Shown here: positions 47,265 through 54,708 of the stretch, piece after piece
How positions within the stretch are numbered: the stretch's first letter is position 1
Layout: every line of letters starts with the position of its first letter
Assembly (NCBI GenBank): GCA_964059975.1
Contig: CAXKXX010000003.1
Coordinates: forward strand, 1 to 64,000
DNA: 64,000 nt
Source: CAXKXX01 sp964059975
GTDB lineage: Bacteria; Pseudomonadota; Gammaproteobacteria; Enterobacterales; Enterobacteriaceae
Direction: 5' to 3'
Made by a program: the position numbers and the translations under genes
The notes under the pieces: model-generated
What the model was told of the DNA's origin: nothing
The model's database searches: none
The model's input: only the letters and a program-made list of their open reading frames with translations

Positions 47265-49112
47265 TTGAGTGACATGGCGAAAAACTTAGTTCTTTGGTTG
47301 GTCATCGCAGTAATATTGATGACTGTATTCCAAAGCTTTGGACCCAGTGAGTCAAATAGCCGTAGAGTAGACTACTCTACTTTCATGTCTGAACTAACCG
47401 AGGATCAAGTTCGCGAGGCGCGAATTAATGGACGCGAAATTAACGTTACTAAGAAAGACAGCAGTAAATACAAGACTTATATTCCTGTCAATGATCCTAA
47501 GCTACTAGATACATTACTAACTAAGAATGTAAAAGTTTTTGGTGAGCCGCCTGAAGAGCCAAGCCTGCTTACCTCTATCTTTATCTCCTGGTTTCCAATG
47601 CTGCTCCTCATAGGAGTCTGGATCTTTTTTATGCGTCAGATGCAGGGTGGAGGCGGAAAAGGCGCCTTGTCTTTCGGAAAAAGTAAAGCCCGAATGCTGA
47701 CCGAAGATCAAATTAAAACTACTTTTTCTGATGTTGCCGGTTGTGATGAAGCTAAAGAAGAAGTCAGCGAACTGGTAGAATATCTGCGCGAACCAAGTCG
47801 TTTTCAAAAGCTAGGAGGAAAGATTCCTAAGGGCGTACTTATGGTTGGCCCGCCGGGGACTGGAAAAACACTTTTAGCGAAAGCAATAGCCGGGGAGGCA
47901 AAAGTGCCATTCTTTACCATTTCCGGATCCGATTTCGTGGAAATGTTTGTCGGTGTGGGAGCTTCTCGCGTACGTGACATGTTTGAACAAGCTAAAAAAA
48001 CAGCGCCCTGCATCATCTTTATTGATGAAATAGATGCCGTAGGTCGTCAGCGTGGCGCCGGCCTGGGTGGCGGGCACGATGAACGCGAGCAAACCTTAAA
48101 TCAAATGCTTGTCGAGATGGACGGATTTGAAGGCAACGAAGGTATTATCGTCATTGCTGCAACTAACCGACCCGATGTTCTTGATCCGGCATTGCTACGT
48201 CCAGGACGCTTCGATCGTCAAGTAGTTGTTGGGCTACCTGATGTCCGAGGGCGTGAGCAGATCCTAAAGGTACACATGTGCCGCGTACCACTAGATTCTG
48301 ATATCAATACCTCCGTCATTGCGCGCGGCACACCAGGATTTTCCGGAGCAGACTTAGCGAATCTAGTCAACGAATCAGCGTTGTTTGCCGCCCGTAGTAA
48401 CAAGAGGGTAGTATCAATGCTTGAGTTTGAAAAAGCTAAAGATAAAATCATGATGGGTGCAGAGCGTCGTTCAATGGTCATGACTGAAGCGCAGAAAGAA
48501 TCTACTGCATATCACGAAGCTGGTCACGCCATCATCGGTCGATTGGTTCCAGAGCACGATCCCGTTCACAAGGTAACTATTATTCCACGAGGCCTTGCTC
48601 TGGGCGTAACCTTTTTCTTACCGGAAGGAGATGTAATTAGCGCTAGCCGTCAGAAACTAGAGAGTCAAATATCAACACTATACGGAGGGCGTTTAGCAGA
48701 AGAGATTATCTATGGATCAGAAAATGTATCTACAGGAGCATCGAACGATATTAAAGTGGCAACCTCTATTGCCCGCAACATGGTGACCCAGTGGGGGTTT
48801 TCTGAAAAACTAGGACCTCTTCTATATGCCGAGGAGGAGGGCGAGGTGTTCCTTGGGCGCTCTGTCGCTAAAGCGAAACACATGTCCGACGAAACCGCAC
48901 ACATCATAGATCAAGAAGTAAAATCTCTAATTGAGCGCAACTATGCACGAGCACGTTCGCTATTAATAGAAAATATGGATATCCTGTATTCAATGAAGAA
49001 TGCTCTGATGAAATATGAAACTATTGACGCCCCGCAAATCGACGATTTGATGAACCGTCAAGACGTGCGCACTCCGTCAGGCTGGGAGGATGTAGATAAA
49101 GTTAATAATTAA
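47265..49112 (+). CDS. ftsH: ATP-dependent zinc metalloprotease FtsH, tail-truncated
   Basis: Membrane-anchored AAA+ protease that degrades SecY, LpxC and other proteins. The product is 615 aa (E. coli 644). Two N-terminal membrane helices bracket a periplasmic domain, followed by Walker A GPPGTGKT, Walker B IFIDEIDA, the second region of homology and the zinc site HEAGH. The TTG at 47265 has GAGG at proper spacing; the ATG at 47274 (MAKN) is the usual E. coli start. It ends at TAA 49110-49112 after GWEDVDKVNN. The next 25 codons still match the E. coli tail, so the stop is new. LpxC control may therefore differ. Confidence 0.96.
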   Translation: MSDMAKNLVLWLVIAVILMTVFQSFGPSESNSRRVDYSTFMSELTEDQVREARINGREINVTKKDSSKYKTYIPVNDPKLLDTLLTKNVKVFGEPPEEPSLLTSIFISWFPMLLLIGVWIFFMRQMQGGGGKGALSFGKSKARMLTEDQIKTTFSDVAGCDEAKEEVSELVEYLREPSRFQKLGGKIPKGVLMVGPPGTGKTLLAKAIAGEAKVPFFTISGSDFVEMFVGVGASRVRDMFEQAKKTAPCIIFIDEIDAVGRQRGAGLGGGHDEREQTLNQMLVEMDGFEGNEGIIVIAATNRPDVLDPALLRPGRFDRQVVVGLPDVRGREQILKVHMCRVPLDSDINTSVIARGTPGFSGADLANLVNESALFAARSNKRVVSMLEFEKAKDKIMMGAERRSMVMTEAQKESTAYHEAGHAIIGRLVPEHDPVHKVTIIPRGLALGVTFFLPEGDVISASRQKLESQISTLYGGRLAEEIIYGSENVSTGASNDIKVATSIARNMVTQWGFSEKLGPLLYAEEEGEVFLGRSVAKAKHMSDETAHIIDQEVKSLIERNYARARSLLIENMDILYSMKNALMKYETIDAPQIDDLMNRQDVRTPSGWEDVDKVNN

Positions 49113-49190
49113 GAAACTGGGGGCACCCCGAAAGCACATGTGTCCGCACAAGAATCGCCTGAACCGAATCCAAGTAACAACCATTTTTAA
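49113..49190 (+). other. untranslated remnant of the ftsH C-terminal tail
   Basis: Directly after the ftsH TAA the same frame runs 25 codons to TAA 49188-49190, reading ETGGTPKAHVSAQE and SPEPNPSNN. E. coli FtsH reads GDNGSPKAPRPVDEP and RTPNPGNT at this position, in the same register. A single base change (for example TCA to TAA) can explain the stop. Either the tail has been lost or a little read-through still occurs. Confidence 0.75.
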
Positions 49191-49205
49191 AATAATCGAT
49201 AAGCC

Positions 49206-49228
49206 AACCCCGTAATTCCGGGGTTTCT
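49206..49228 (+). terminator. intrinsic terminator after ftsH
   Basis: A perfect 7-bp stem AACCCCG/CGGGGTT (49206-49212 and 49219-49225) has a 6-base loop and is followed by TCTACT. It lies just past the old ftsH tail. The T run is short, so termination before folP may be partial. The rest of the spacer to folP (49229-49494) holds nothing I recognise. Confidence 0.6.
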
Positions 49229-49494
49229 ACTGCGCTCAATCTAAAAAGATCGCCCTCAGTCCGACGGATGATACTCATGATACTCGACTCTATATCTAAT
49301 TTAACAATTAGACGCCTAATTTATTCACGGGCCTTCCTCACTCTAAAAGCATCGGATGGCATGTTTACATTGATCAAAAATCATACCACCTCGATGTTTT
49401 TTAAATTATTCAAATCATCTTACCGCTTTATCTCCACAAAATTTTTAGGTTTTTTCTATTGTGAAATATCACTTCAGTTATTTGGAGTGTAGCG

Positions 49495-50340
49495 ATGCAA
49501 TCAACTCTGCGCGATATGATCCTTAATCTCTCTCGACCGCAAGTGATGGGCATTCTCAACATGACACCAGACTCGTTTTCTGATGGCGGTTGCTACAATC
49601 AGATGAATCGGGCATTACTACATGTACAGGCGATGATTTCAGCTGGCGCTACTATAATCGATGTAGGGGGCGAATCTACTAAGCCGGGATCCGTGGGTAT
49701 TAGTGAAGATGAAGAGATCGAGAGAGTAATACCAGTAATTAGGGCCTTGCTCCAGCGCTTCGAGGTATTTGTTTCAGTTGACACATCTAAGCCAGGGGTA
49801 ATGCGCGAGGCAGCTTTGGCTGGAGCGCATTTAATTAACGACATCCGCTCATTGCAAGAACCCGGAGCGTTAAGTGCCGCCTCCGAAAGCAACTTGCCCG
49901 TATGTTTAATGCACATGCAAGGACAGCCGATTACTATGCAGAAAACGCCTCATTATGGCAATTTAATTGCCGACATCAATATGTTTTTTAAGCATCACAT
50001 TAAGCGTTGTCATGATGCGGGGATACAAAACAAGAGACTACTGCTCGACCCGGGCTTCGGATTTGGTAAAAATTTAGTACATAACTACAGGATTTTGGCG
50101 CGGCTGTCAGAATTTCATCGCTTTGGTCTACCTCTAATAGTGGGCATGTCACGCAAGTCAATGATCGGGCAGGTACTGAATGTACCAAATAATGAGCGCG
50201 TCATTGGAAGCGTGGCATGTGCAGTAATTGCTGCTATGAAAGGAGCGCATATTATCAGAGTACATGATGTTAAAGAAACAGTCGAGGCCATGCGCGTTGT
50301 CGAAGCAACACGTTTAGCTAAAAAGACCGTAGAAAAATGA
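49495..50340 (+). CDS. folP: dihydropteroate synthase
   Basis: Condenses p-aminobenzoate with dihydropterin pyrophosphate; target of sulfonamides. The product is 281 aa (E. coli 282). A TIM barrel with both signature loops is present, MGILNMTPDSFSDGG near residue 18 and ATIIDVGGESTKPG near 52, plus LLLDPGFGFGK and the RVHDV end. GGAGTG precedes the ATG. It overlaps glmM by four bases (ATGA). With folA it supports a working folate pathway. Confidence 0.96.
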   Translation: MQSTLRDMILNLSRPQVMGILNMTPDSFSDGGCYNQMNRALLHVQAMISAGATIIDVGGESTKPGSVGISEDEEIERVIPVIRALLQRFEVFVSVDTSKPGVMREAALAGAHLINDIRSLQEPGALSAASESNLPVCLMHMQGQPITMQKTPHYGNLIADINMFFKHHIKRCHDAGIQNKRLLLDPGFGFGKNLVHNYRILARLSEFHRFGLPLIVGMSRKSMIGQVLNVPNNERVIGSVACAVIAAMKGAHIIRVHDVKETVEAMRVVEATRLAKKTVEK

Positions 50341-51686
50341 GCAAGCGTAAATATTTTGGCACCGATGGCATTCGCGGTAAAGTTGGAAATAGTCCAATCA
50401 CAGCGGATTTTGTGCTAAAATTAGGCTGGGCGGCCGGTAAAGTGTTAGCTCGACATGGATCTCGAAAAATTATTATTGGTAAAGATACCCGAATCTCCGG
50501 TTATATGTTGGAATCTGCTCTAGAATCTGGCTTGGCAGCCTCAGGGGTATCCACCTCCTTTACCGGACCTATGCCAACACCGGCGGTGGCGTATCTAACA
50601 CGCACTTTCCGGGCTGAAGCAGGAATTGTAATCTCTGCTTCACATAACCCGTTCTATGATAACGGTATTAAATTTTTCTCGATCGAAGGCACTAAATTAC
50701 CGGATGATGTTGAAGAAGCCATTGAAGCCGAAATAGAAAAGCCACTGACCTGTGTGCCGTCTCATGAACTAGGAAAATCCAGCCGGATTGTCGACGCGGC
50801 AGGCCGTTATATAGAATTTTGTAAAGGTAGCTTCCCTAATGAACTGAGTTTGAATGGGTTAAAAATTGTAGTGGATTGTGCTAACGGCGCTACTTACCAA
50901 ATTGCACCAAATGTGTTATGTGAGCTCGGTGCTACAGTGATTGCCATCGGAATCACCCCTAATGGTACAAACATTAATGAAAAATGTGGTGCGACCGATC
51001 TCCAGTATTTACGTCAATCGGTTCTCAAAGAAGAAGCCCACGTAGGAGTAGCTTTCGACGGCGATGGTGATCGTGTGATGATGATAGATCACTTAGGTAA
51101 TAAAGTAGATGGTGATCAAATCTTGTATATCATCGCTCGAGAGAGGCTTCGACGCAGCCAGCTTCGAGGAGGCGTTGTTGGTACGCTGATGAGTAATATG
51201 GGGTTAGAGTTTGCGCTGAATAAGCTGGATATCCCCTTTGAACGCGCTAAAGTCGGAGATCGCTACATCCTCGAAAAACTGCAAGAATTAGGTTGGCGAA
51301 TTGGCGCAGAGAATTCCGGTCATGTAATTTTATTAGATAAAACTACTACCGGCGATGGCATCATAGCTGGGTTACAAGTTCTTACTGCCATGATAACTAA
51401 TCAGATGAGCCTACATGATCTCTGTAGGGGCATAAGATTATTGCCACAAGTCTTGATTAATGTCAGGTTTGAAGGTAAGCGCAGCCCTATAGAATCTATT
51501 AAAATGCGCAAAATCACTGCACAGTTTTCAACTGAGCTGTCTGATCGCGGTCGTGTATTGCTGCGCAAATCTGGCACCGAACAACTTATCCGTATTATGG
51601 TTGAGGGTGAGGATAAACAACAGGTTACTTCGCTAGCACAACGTATTGCCAACATGGTAAAAAAAGAAGCGCATGAAGACACATAA
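50337..51686 (+). CDS. glmM: phosphoglucosamine mutase
   Basis: Converts glucosamine-6-P to glucosamine-1-P for UDP-GlcNAc, feeding both peptidoglycan and lipid A. The product is 449 aa (E. coli 445). The phosphoserine loop is GIVISASHNPFYDNG near residue 102, the Mg site AFDGDGDRV near 240 and the sugar loop AENSGH. The phosphate-binding loop reads SGTEQLIR, where the family has SGTEPLIR: Pro to Gln at residue 416 (codon 51582-51584), one base change. Otherwise the protein is well conserved and probably active. Confidence 0.95.
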   Translation: MSKRKYFGTDGIRGKVGNSPITADFVLKLGWAAGKVLARHGSRKIIIGKDTRISGYMLESALESGLAASGVSTSFTGPMPTPAVAYLTRTFRAEAGIVISASHNPFYDNGIKFFSIEGTKLPDDVEEAIEAEIEKPLTCVPSHELGKSSRIVDAAGRYIEFCKGSFPNELSLNGLKIVVDCANGATYQIAPNVLCELGATVIAIGITPNGTNINEKCGATDLQYLRQSVLKEEAHVGVAFDGDGDRVMMIDHLGNKVDGDQILYIIARERLRRSQLRGGVVGTLMSNMGLEFALNKLDIPFERAKVGDRYILEKLQELGWRIGAENSGHVILLDKTTTGDGIIAGLQVLTAMITNQMSLHDLCRGIRLLPQVLINVRFEGKRSPIESIKMRKITAQFSTELSDRGRVLLRKSGTEQLIRIMVEGEDKQQVTSLAQRIANMVKKEAHEDT

Positions 51687-51868
51687 CTACTGTTATTTTT
51701 TATGAAAAACGCATTAGCGATACAAATTGCCCTTGCGTAGCTTTGGCTACTTAGTTAGTATTAATAGTCACTTAAGCATTCAGACTAAGTATAAGTCGAT
51801 AGATTTTTTGAAAAGCCGTAAAAAAACATTTAACATACGACTCAATGCCAAAAAGTATGGGTACAAAC

Positions 51869-52192
51869 ATGTATGAATCGTTTTTAATAATCTTCCTACT
51901 GATCGCATTTGGGCTAGACGTTCTAATTATATTGCAGCAAAATAAAGCTGCAGAAGCCGGAATTTTATTCGAAGCACGCTCCGCTCGTGCGCCATTTAGT
52001 GCGAGCGGAGCTGGTAATTTAATAACGCGTACGACTGCGGTGCTAGCAGCTTTATTTTTCTTTCTTAGCCTGATCTTAGGTAACATTAGCAGCAATCAAA
52101 GTAAAAAAATTAGCGAGTGGGAAAATTTGAAAGAACCAGAAAAATCTGAACAAGCTACACCAAATAAGTTTATCGGCGACATTCCTCAATAA
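51869..52192 (+). CDS. secG: protein translocase subunit SecG
   Basis: Small accessory subunit of the SecYEG channel. I start at the ATG of MYESFLIIFLLIAFG, which matches the E. coli start and gives 107 aa (E. coli 110); an in-frame ATG eight codons upstream is less likely. Two membrane helices flank a loop that is much changed (NKAAEAGILFEARSARAPF). The second helix ends LGNISSN, and ISEWENL follows as in E. coli. An Asp at residue 17 sits inside the first helix where E. coli has Val. The order glmM-secG-leuU is ancestral. Confidence 0.92.
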   Translation: MYESFLIIFLLIAFGLDVLIILQQNKAAEAGILFEARSARAPFSASGAGNLITRTTAVLAALFFFLSLILGNISSNQSKKISEWENLKEPEKSEQATPNKFIGDIPQ

Positions 52193-52263
52193 GCATCAAA
52201 ATTCTTAAAATAGCGACTACCTTTAGATAAAGCGCAAAAGCTAAAATTAATCACATAATCGCT

Positions 52264-52349
52264 ACCGAGGTGGTGGAACTGGCAGACACGCTACCTCGAG
52301 GTGGTAGTGCTCAAAAAGCATGTGGGTTCGAGTCCCATCCTCGGTACCA
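52264..52349 (+). tRNA. leuU: tRNA-Leu (anticodon GAG), C33 variant
   Basis: Class II tRNA with acceptor stem ACCGAGG/CCTCGGT, encoded ACCA end, D arm, anticodon stem CTACC/GGTAG, variable stem TGC/GCA and T loop TTCGAGT. The anticodon GAG is at 52298-52300. The anticodon loop is TCGAGGT: position 33 is C (52297), where nearly all elongator tRNAs and E. coli leuU have U. Position after secG is as in E. coli. It is probably functional, but the change is unusual. Confidence 0.95.
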
Positions 52350-52415
52350 AATCTAAGAGATATCTTACTGCTCTTGGTACAAATTCAATACATTGTCGGA
52401 TAAGTAGCGGCGCAG

Positions 52416-52457
52416 ACTGACAACTCTTAGATTTGCAATTTAAAAGTTGTCAGTTTT
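52416..52457 (+). terminator. probable intrinsic terminator after leuU
   Basis: A perfect 10-bp stem ACTGACAACT/AGTTGTCAGT (52416-52425, 52445-52454) is followed by TTT and AA. It is enclosed by a second perfect 7-bp pair, GTCGGAT (52395-52401) and ATCCGAC (52459-52465), giving a nested, cloverleaf-like fold of about 70 bases. The simplest reading is a terminator of the secG-leuU transcript. A decayed tRNA is the alternative, but no anticodon loop can be fitted. Confidence 0.5.
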
Positions 52458-52611
52458 AATCCGACCCCAGAAATTACTTTTCTTTAAGAGCTAATTTTTT
52501 AAATTCACTACTCGAATAAAATTCATTTTCTCGATACAAAATTTGAAAGTAAATACTTAATTAAAGATTGCACCGAGGTCGCTCAGTGGCACACAGGGTG
52601 CGCAGTCGCAC

Positions 52612-52678
52612 AAAGCCCACGAATTTTCGGGGCTTTTACTATTTAGAAATAAAATGACTGGGCTACTTAGCCCTTTTT
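52612..52678 (+). terminator. two terminator-like hairpins ahead of rimP-nusA
   Basis: The first is AAAGCCC/GGGCTTT with an inner CGAA/TTCG extension, at 52612-52636, followed by T and ACTATTT. The second is GGGCT-ACTT-AGCCC at 52660-52673 followed by TTTTT. In E. coli the initiator tRNA gene metY and terminators that limit read-through into nusA precede rimP. The hairpins appear to survive here, while no metY tRNA can be folded in 52350-52699. That stretch otherwise holds nothing I recognise. Confidence 0.6.
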
Positions 52679-52699
52679 ATGTACTTGGGGGTACACAGC

Positions 52700-53165
52700 T
52701 TGCCGATATTAAAGCAACAGCTAACTGATATGCCTTTGATACCGATAGAAACGCTAGGATTTGAGCTTTTAGGCGCTGAACGTATTCATGCACACCGATC
52801 TACGGTTTTGCATCTACATTGATAGTAGAAACGGAATTAATGCTGATGATTGCGCCAATGTTAACCGCCAAGTTAGTGCCATATTAGACATTAAAGAGCT
52901 CATAACAGTAGCTCACAACCTAGAAGTCTCCTCTCCGGGCCTCAATCGTCTCATATTTACTACAGAACATTACGTGCGATTTTGCGGTGAAGAAGTCAAG
53001 CTAATTCTACATATGCAAGTAAAAAGCTAAATAAATTGGCAAGGTATTACTAAGTCTGTCGAAGTTAAAGTGATTACACTTACTGTAGATGGGGAAGATG
53101 AGGCGTTTACGCTGAGCAATATACTGAAAGCAAATCTGATACCTCCGATTCTAAAGTTTCGATGA
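52700..53165 (+). pseudogene. rimP: rimP (30S maturation factor) pseudogene, recently inactivated
   Basis: Full-length homology to E. coli RimP lies just upstream of nusA. The TTG at 52700 opens MPILKQQLTDM and ETLGFELLG (E. coli MSTLEQKLTEM, EALGFELVG). That frame stops at TGA 52820-52822. The next frame carries IYIDSRNGINADDCANV and EVSSPGLN up to TAA 53028-53030. After that stop the same frame continues WQGITKS, DGEDEAFTLSNILKANL to TGA 53163-53165. So one frameshift and one internal stop separate it from an intact gene. It is 11 bp before nusA. Confidence 0.92.
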
Positions 53166-53175
53166 GGCAACTAGG

Positions 53176-54684
53176 ATGAATAAAGAGATTCTTGCTGTTG
53201 TTGAAATAGTTTCTAATGAAAAATCGCTTCCGCGCGAGAAGATATTCGAAGCGCTAGAAACTGCTTTAGCTACTGCTACCAAAAAAAAATACGAGCAAGA
53301 AATTGACGTCCGCGTCAGTATTGATCGGAAAACTGGTGACTTCGATACCTTTCGTCGCTGGCTTGTTGTCGACGAGGTAGCACGACCCACCCGTGAAATT
53401 ACGTTAGAAGCTGCTCAATACGAAGATAAACGCATTGATTTGGGGGGCTATATTGAAGATCAGATCGATTCTGTTATCTTTGACCGAATTACCACTCAAA
53501 CTGCTAAACAAGTGATCGTCCAGAAAGTACGCGAAGCAGAGCGGGCGATGGTGATCGACGCTTTTCGTAAACACGAAGGTGAGATCGTAATTGGTATGGT
53601 CAAGAAAGTAAATCGTGATAGCATCGCCCTTGATTTAGGTAGTAATGCTGAAGCAATGATTAGCCGTGAGGACATGTTGCCACGTGAAAACTTTCGTCCC
53701 GGAGACCGCATCCGCGGTGTTTTGTACGCCGTACGTCCAGAAGCTCGAGGCGTGCAATTATTCGTTAGCCGATCAAGCCCCGAGATGCTGAAAGAACTAT
53801 TCCGTATTGAAGTGCCAGAAATCGGAGAAGAAGTAATTGAAATTAAAGCCGCGGCACGAGATCCAGGATCTCGTGCGAAAATTGCAGTAAAAACAAATGA
53901 TAAGCGTACTGATCCAATTGGAGCATGCGTGGGTATGCGAGGCGCTCGCGTTCAGGCTATCTCGAGCGAGCTCGGCGGTGAACGCATTGATATTATCTTA
54001 TGGGACGACAATCCCGCACAGTTTGTTATTAATGCTATGGCCCCCGCTGACGTCATTTCAATCGTTGTTGATGAAGATCATCACACTATGGATATCGCTG
54101 TTGAAGCTAGTAATTTGGCACAAGCAATTGGACGAAACGGCCAAAATGTGCGTTTAGCCTCCCAGCTACTGAAAGAGCATCGTGGCAATAATCATTGGGA
54201 GCTGAATGTGATGACAGAAGACGATTTGCAAGCCAAGAATCAAGCCGAGGTACACGCTGCTATTGGCGTCTTTACCAAATATCTTGATATAGACGAAAAC
54301 TTTGCGGCTACTTTAGTGGAAGAAGGCTTCTCCACTCTAGAAGAATTAGCTTATCTACCAATTAAAGAATTGATGAAATCTGACCGTATTAGTAAAGATA
54401 TGATTGAAATATTGCGCGAGCGTGCTAGAGCCGCGTCGACCACATTAGCGCTAGCCCAAAAAGAGAGCCTGATCGGTAAAACGCCCACTCAAGATTTACT
54501 CAACCTACCGGGACTTGAGCGTAGCACGGCCTTTAAGTTAGCCGCACTTGGGGTTAATACACTAGAGGCCCTTGCAGAACAGGGCGTTGACGATCTAGTT
54601 GATATTGCAGAGTTTAGCGACAGAGCGGCCGGCGAGCTGATCATGGCTGCACGTAATATCTGTTGGTTTGGAGACAACCCGTAA
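53176..54684 (+). CDS. nusA: transcription termination/antitermination factor NusA
   Basis: RNA polymerase-associated factor in pausing, termination and antitermination. The product is 502 aa (E. coli 495). Order: N-terminal polymerase-binding domain (MNKEILAVVEIVSNEKSLPR), S1 domain (EIVIGMVKKVNRDSIALDLG), KH1 and KH2 (VGMRGARVQAI, AIGRNGQNVRLA), then two acidic repeats with helix-hairpin-helix character, the second with NLPGLERSTAFKLAALGV. It heads the still-working part of the operon now that rimP is dead. Confidence 0.97.
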   Translation: MNKEILAVVEIVSNEKSLPREKIFEALETALATATKKKYEQEIDVRVSIDRKTGDFDTFRRWLVVDEVARPTREITLEAAQYEDKRIDLGGYIEDQIDSVIFDRITTQTAKQVIVQKVREAERAMVIDAFRKHEGEIVIGMVKKVNRDSIALDLGSNAEAMISREDMLPRENFRPGDRIRGVLYAVRPEARGVQLFVSRSSPEMLKELFRIEVPEIGEEVIEIKAAARDPGSRAKIAVKTNDKRTDPIGACVGMRGARVQAISSELGGERIDIILWDDNPAQFVINAMAPADVISIVVDEDHHTMDIAVEASNLAQAIGRNGQNVRLASQLLKEHRGNNHWELNVMTEDDLQAKNQAEVHAAIGVFTKYLDIDENFAATLVEEGFSTLEELAYLPIKELMKSDRISKDMIEILRERARAASTTLALAQKESLIGKTPTQDLLNLPGLERSTAFKLAALGVNTLEALAEQGVDDLVDIAEFSDRAAGELIMAARNICWFGDNP

Positions 54685-54708
54685 TAAATTGTAGCAGAAA
54701 GGAACAGT

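Noticed and set aside
52568..52610. Possible degraded tRNA (GCACCGAGGTCGCTCAGTGG) before the rimP terminators
   Set aside because: Only a 5-bp hairpin GTGCG/CGCAC forms; no acceptor stem, anticodon loop or T arm could be fitted.
52788..53030. 80-codon frame starting at ATG that looks like a short RimP
   Set aside because: It lacks the first third and the C-terminal domain, which are readable in other frames or after the stop, so it is part of the rimP pseudogene.
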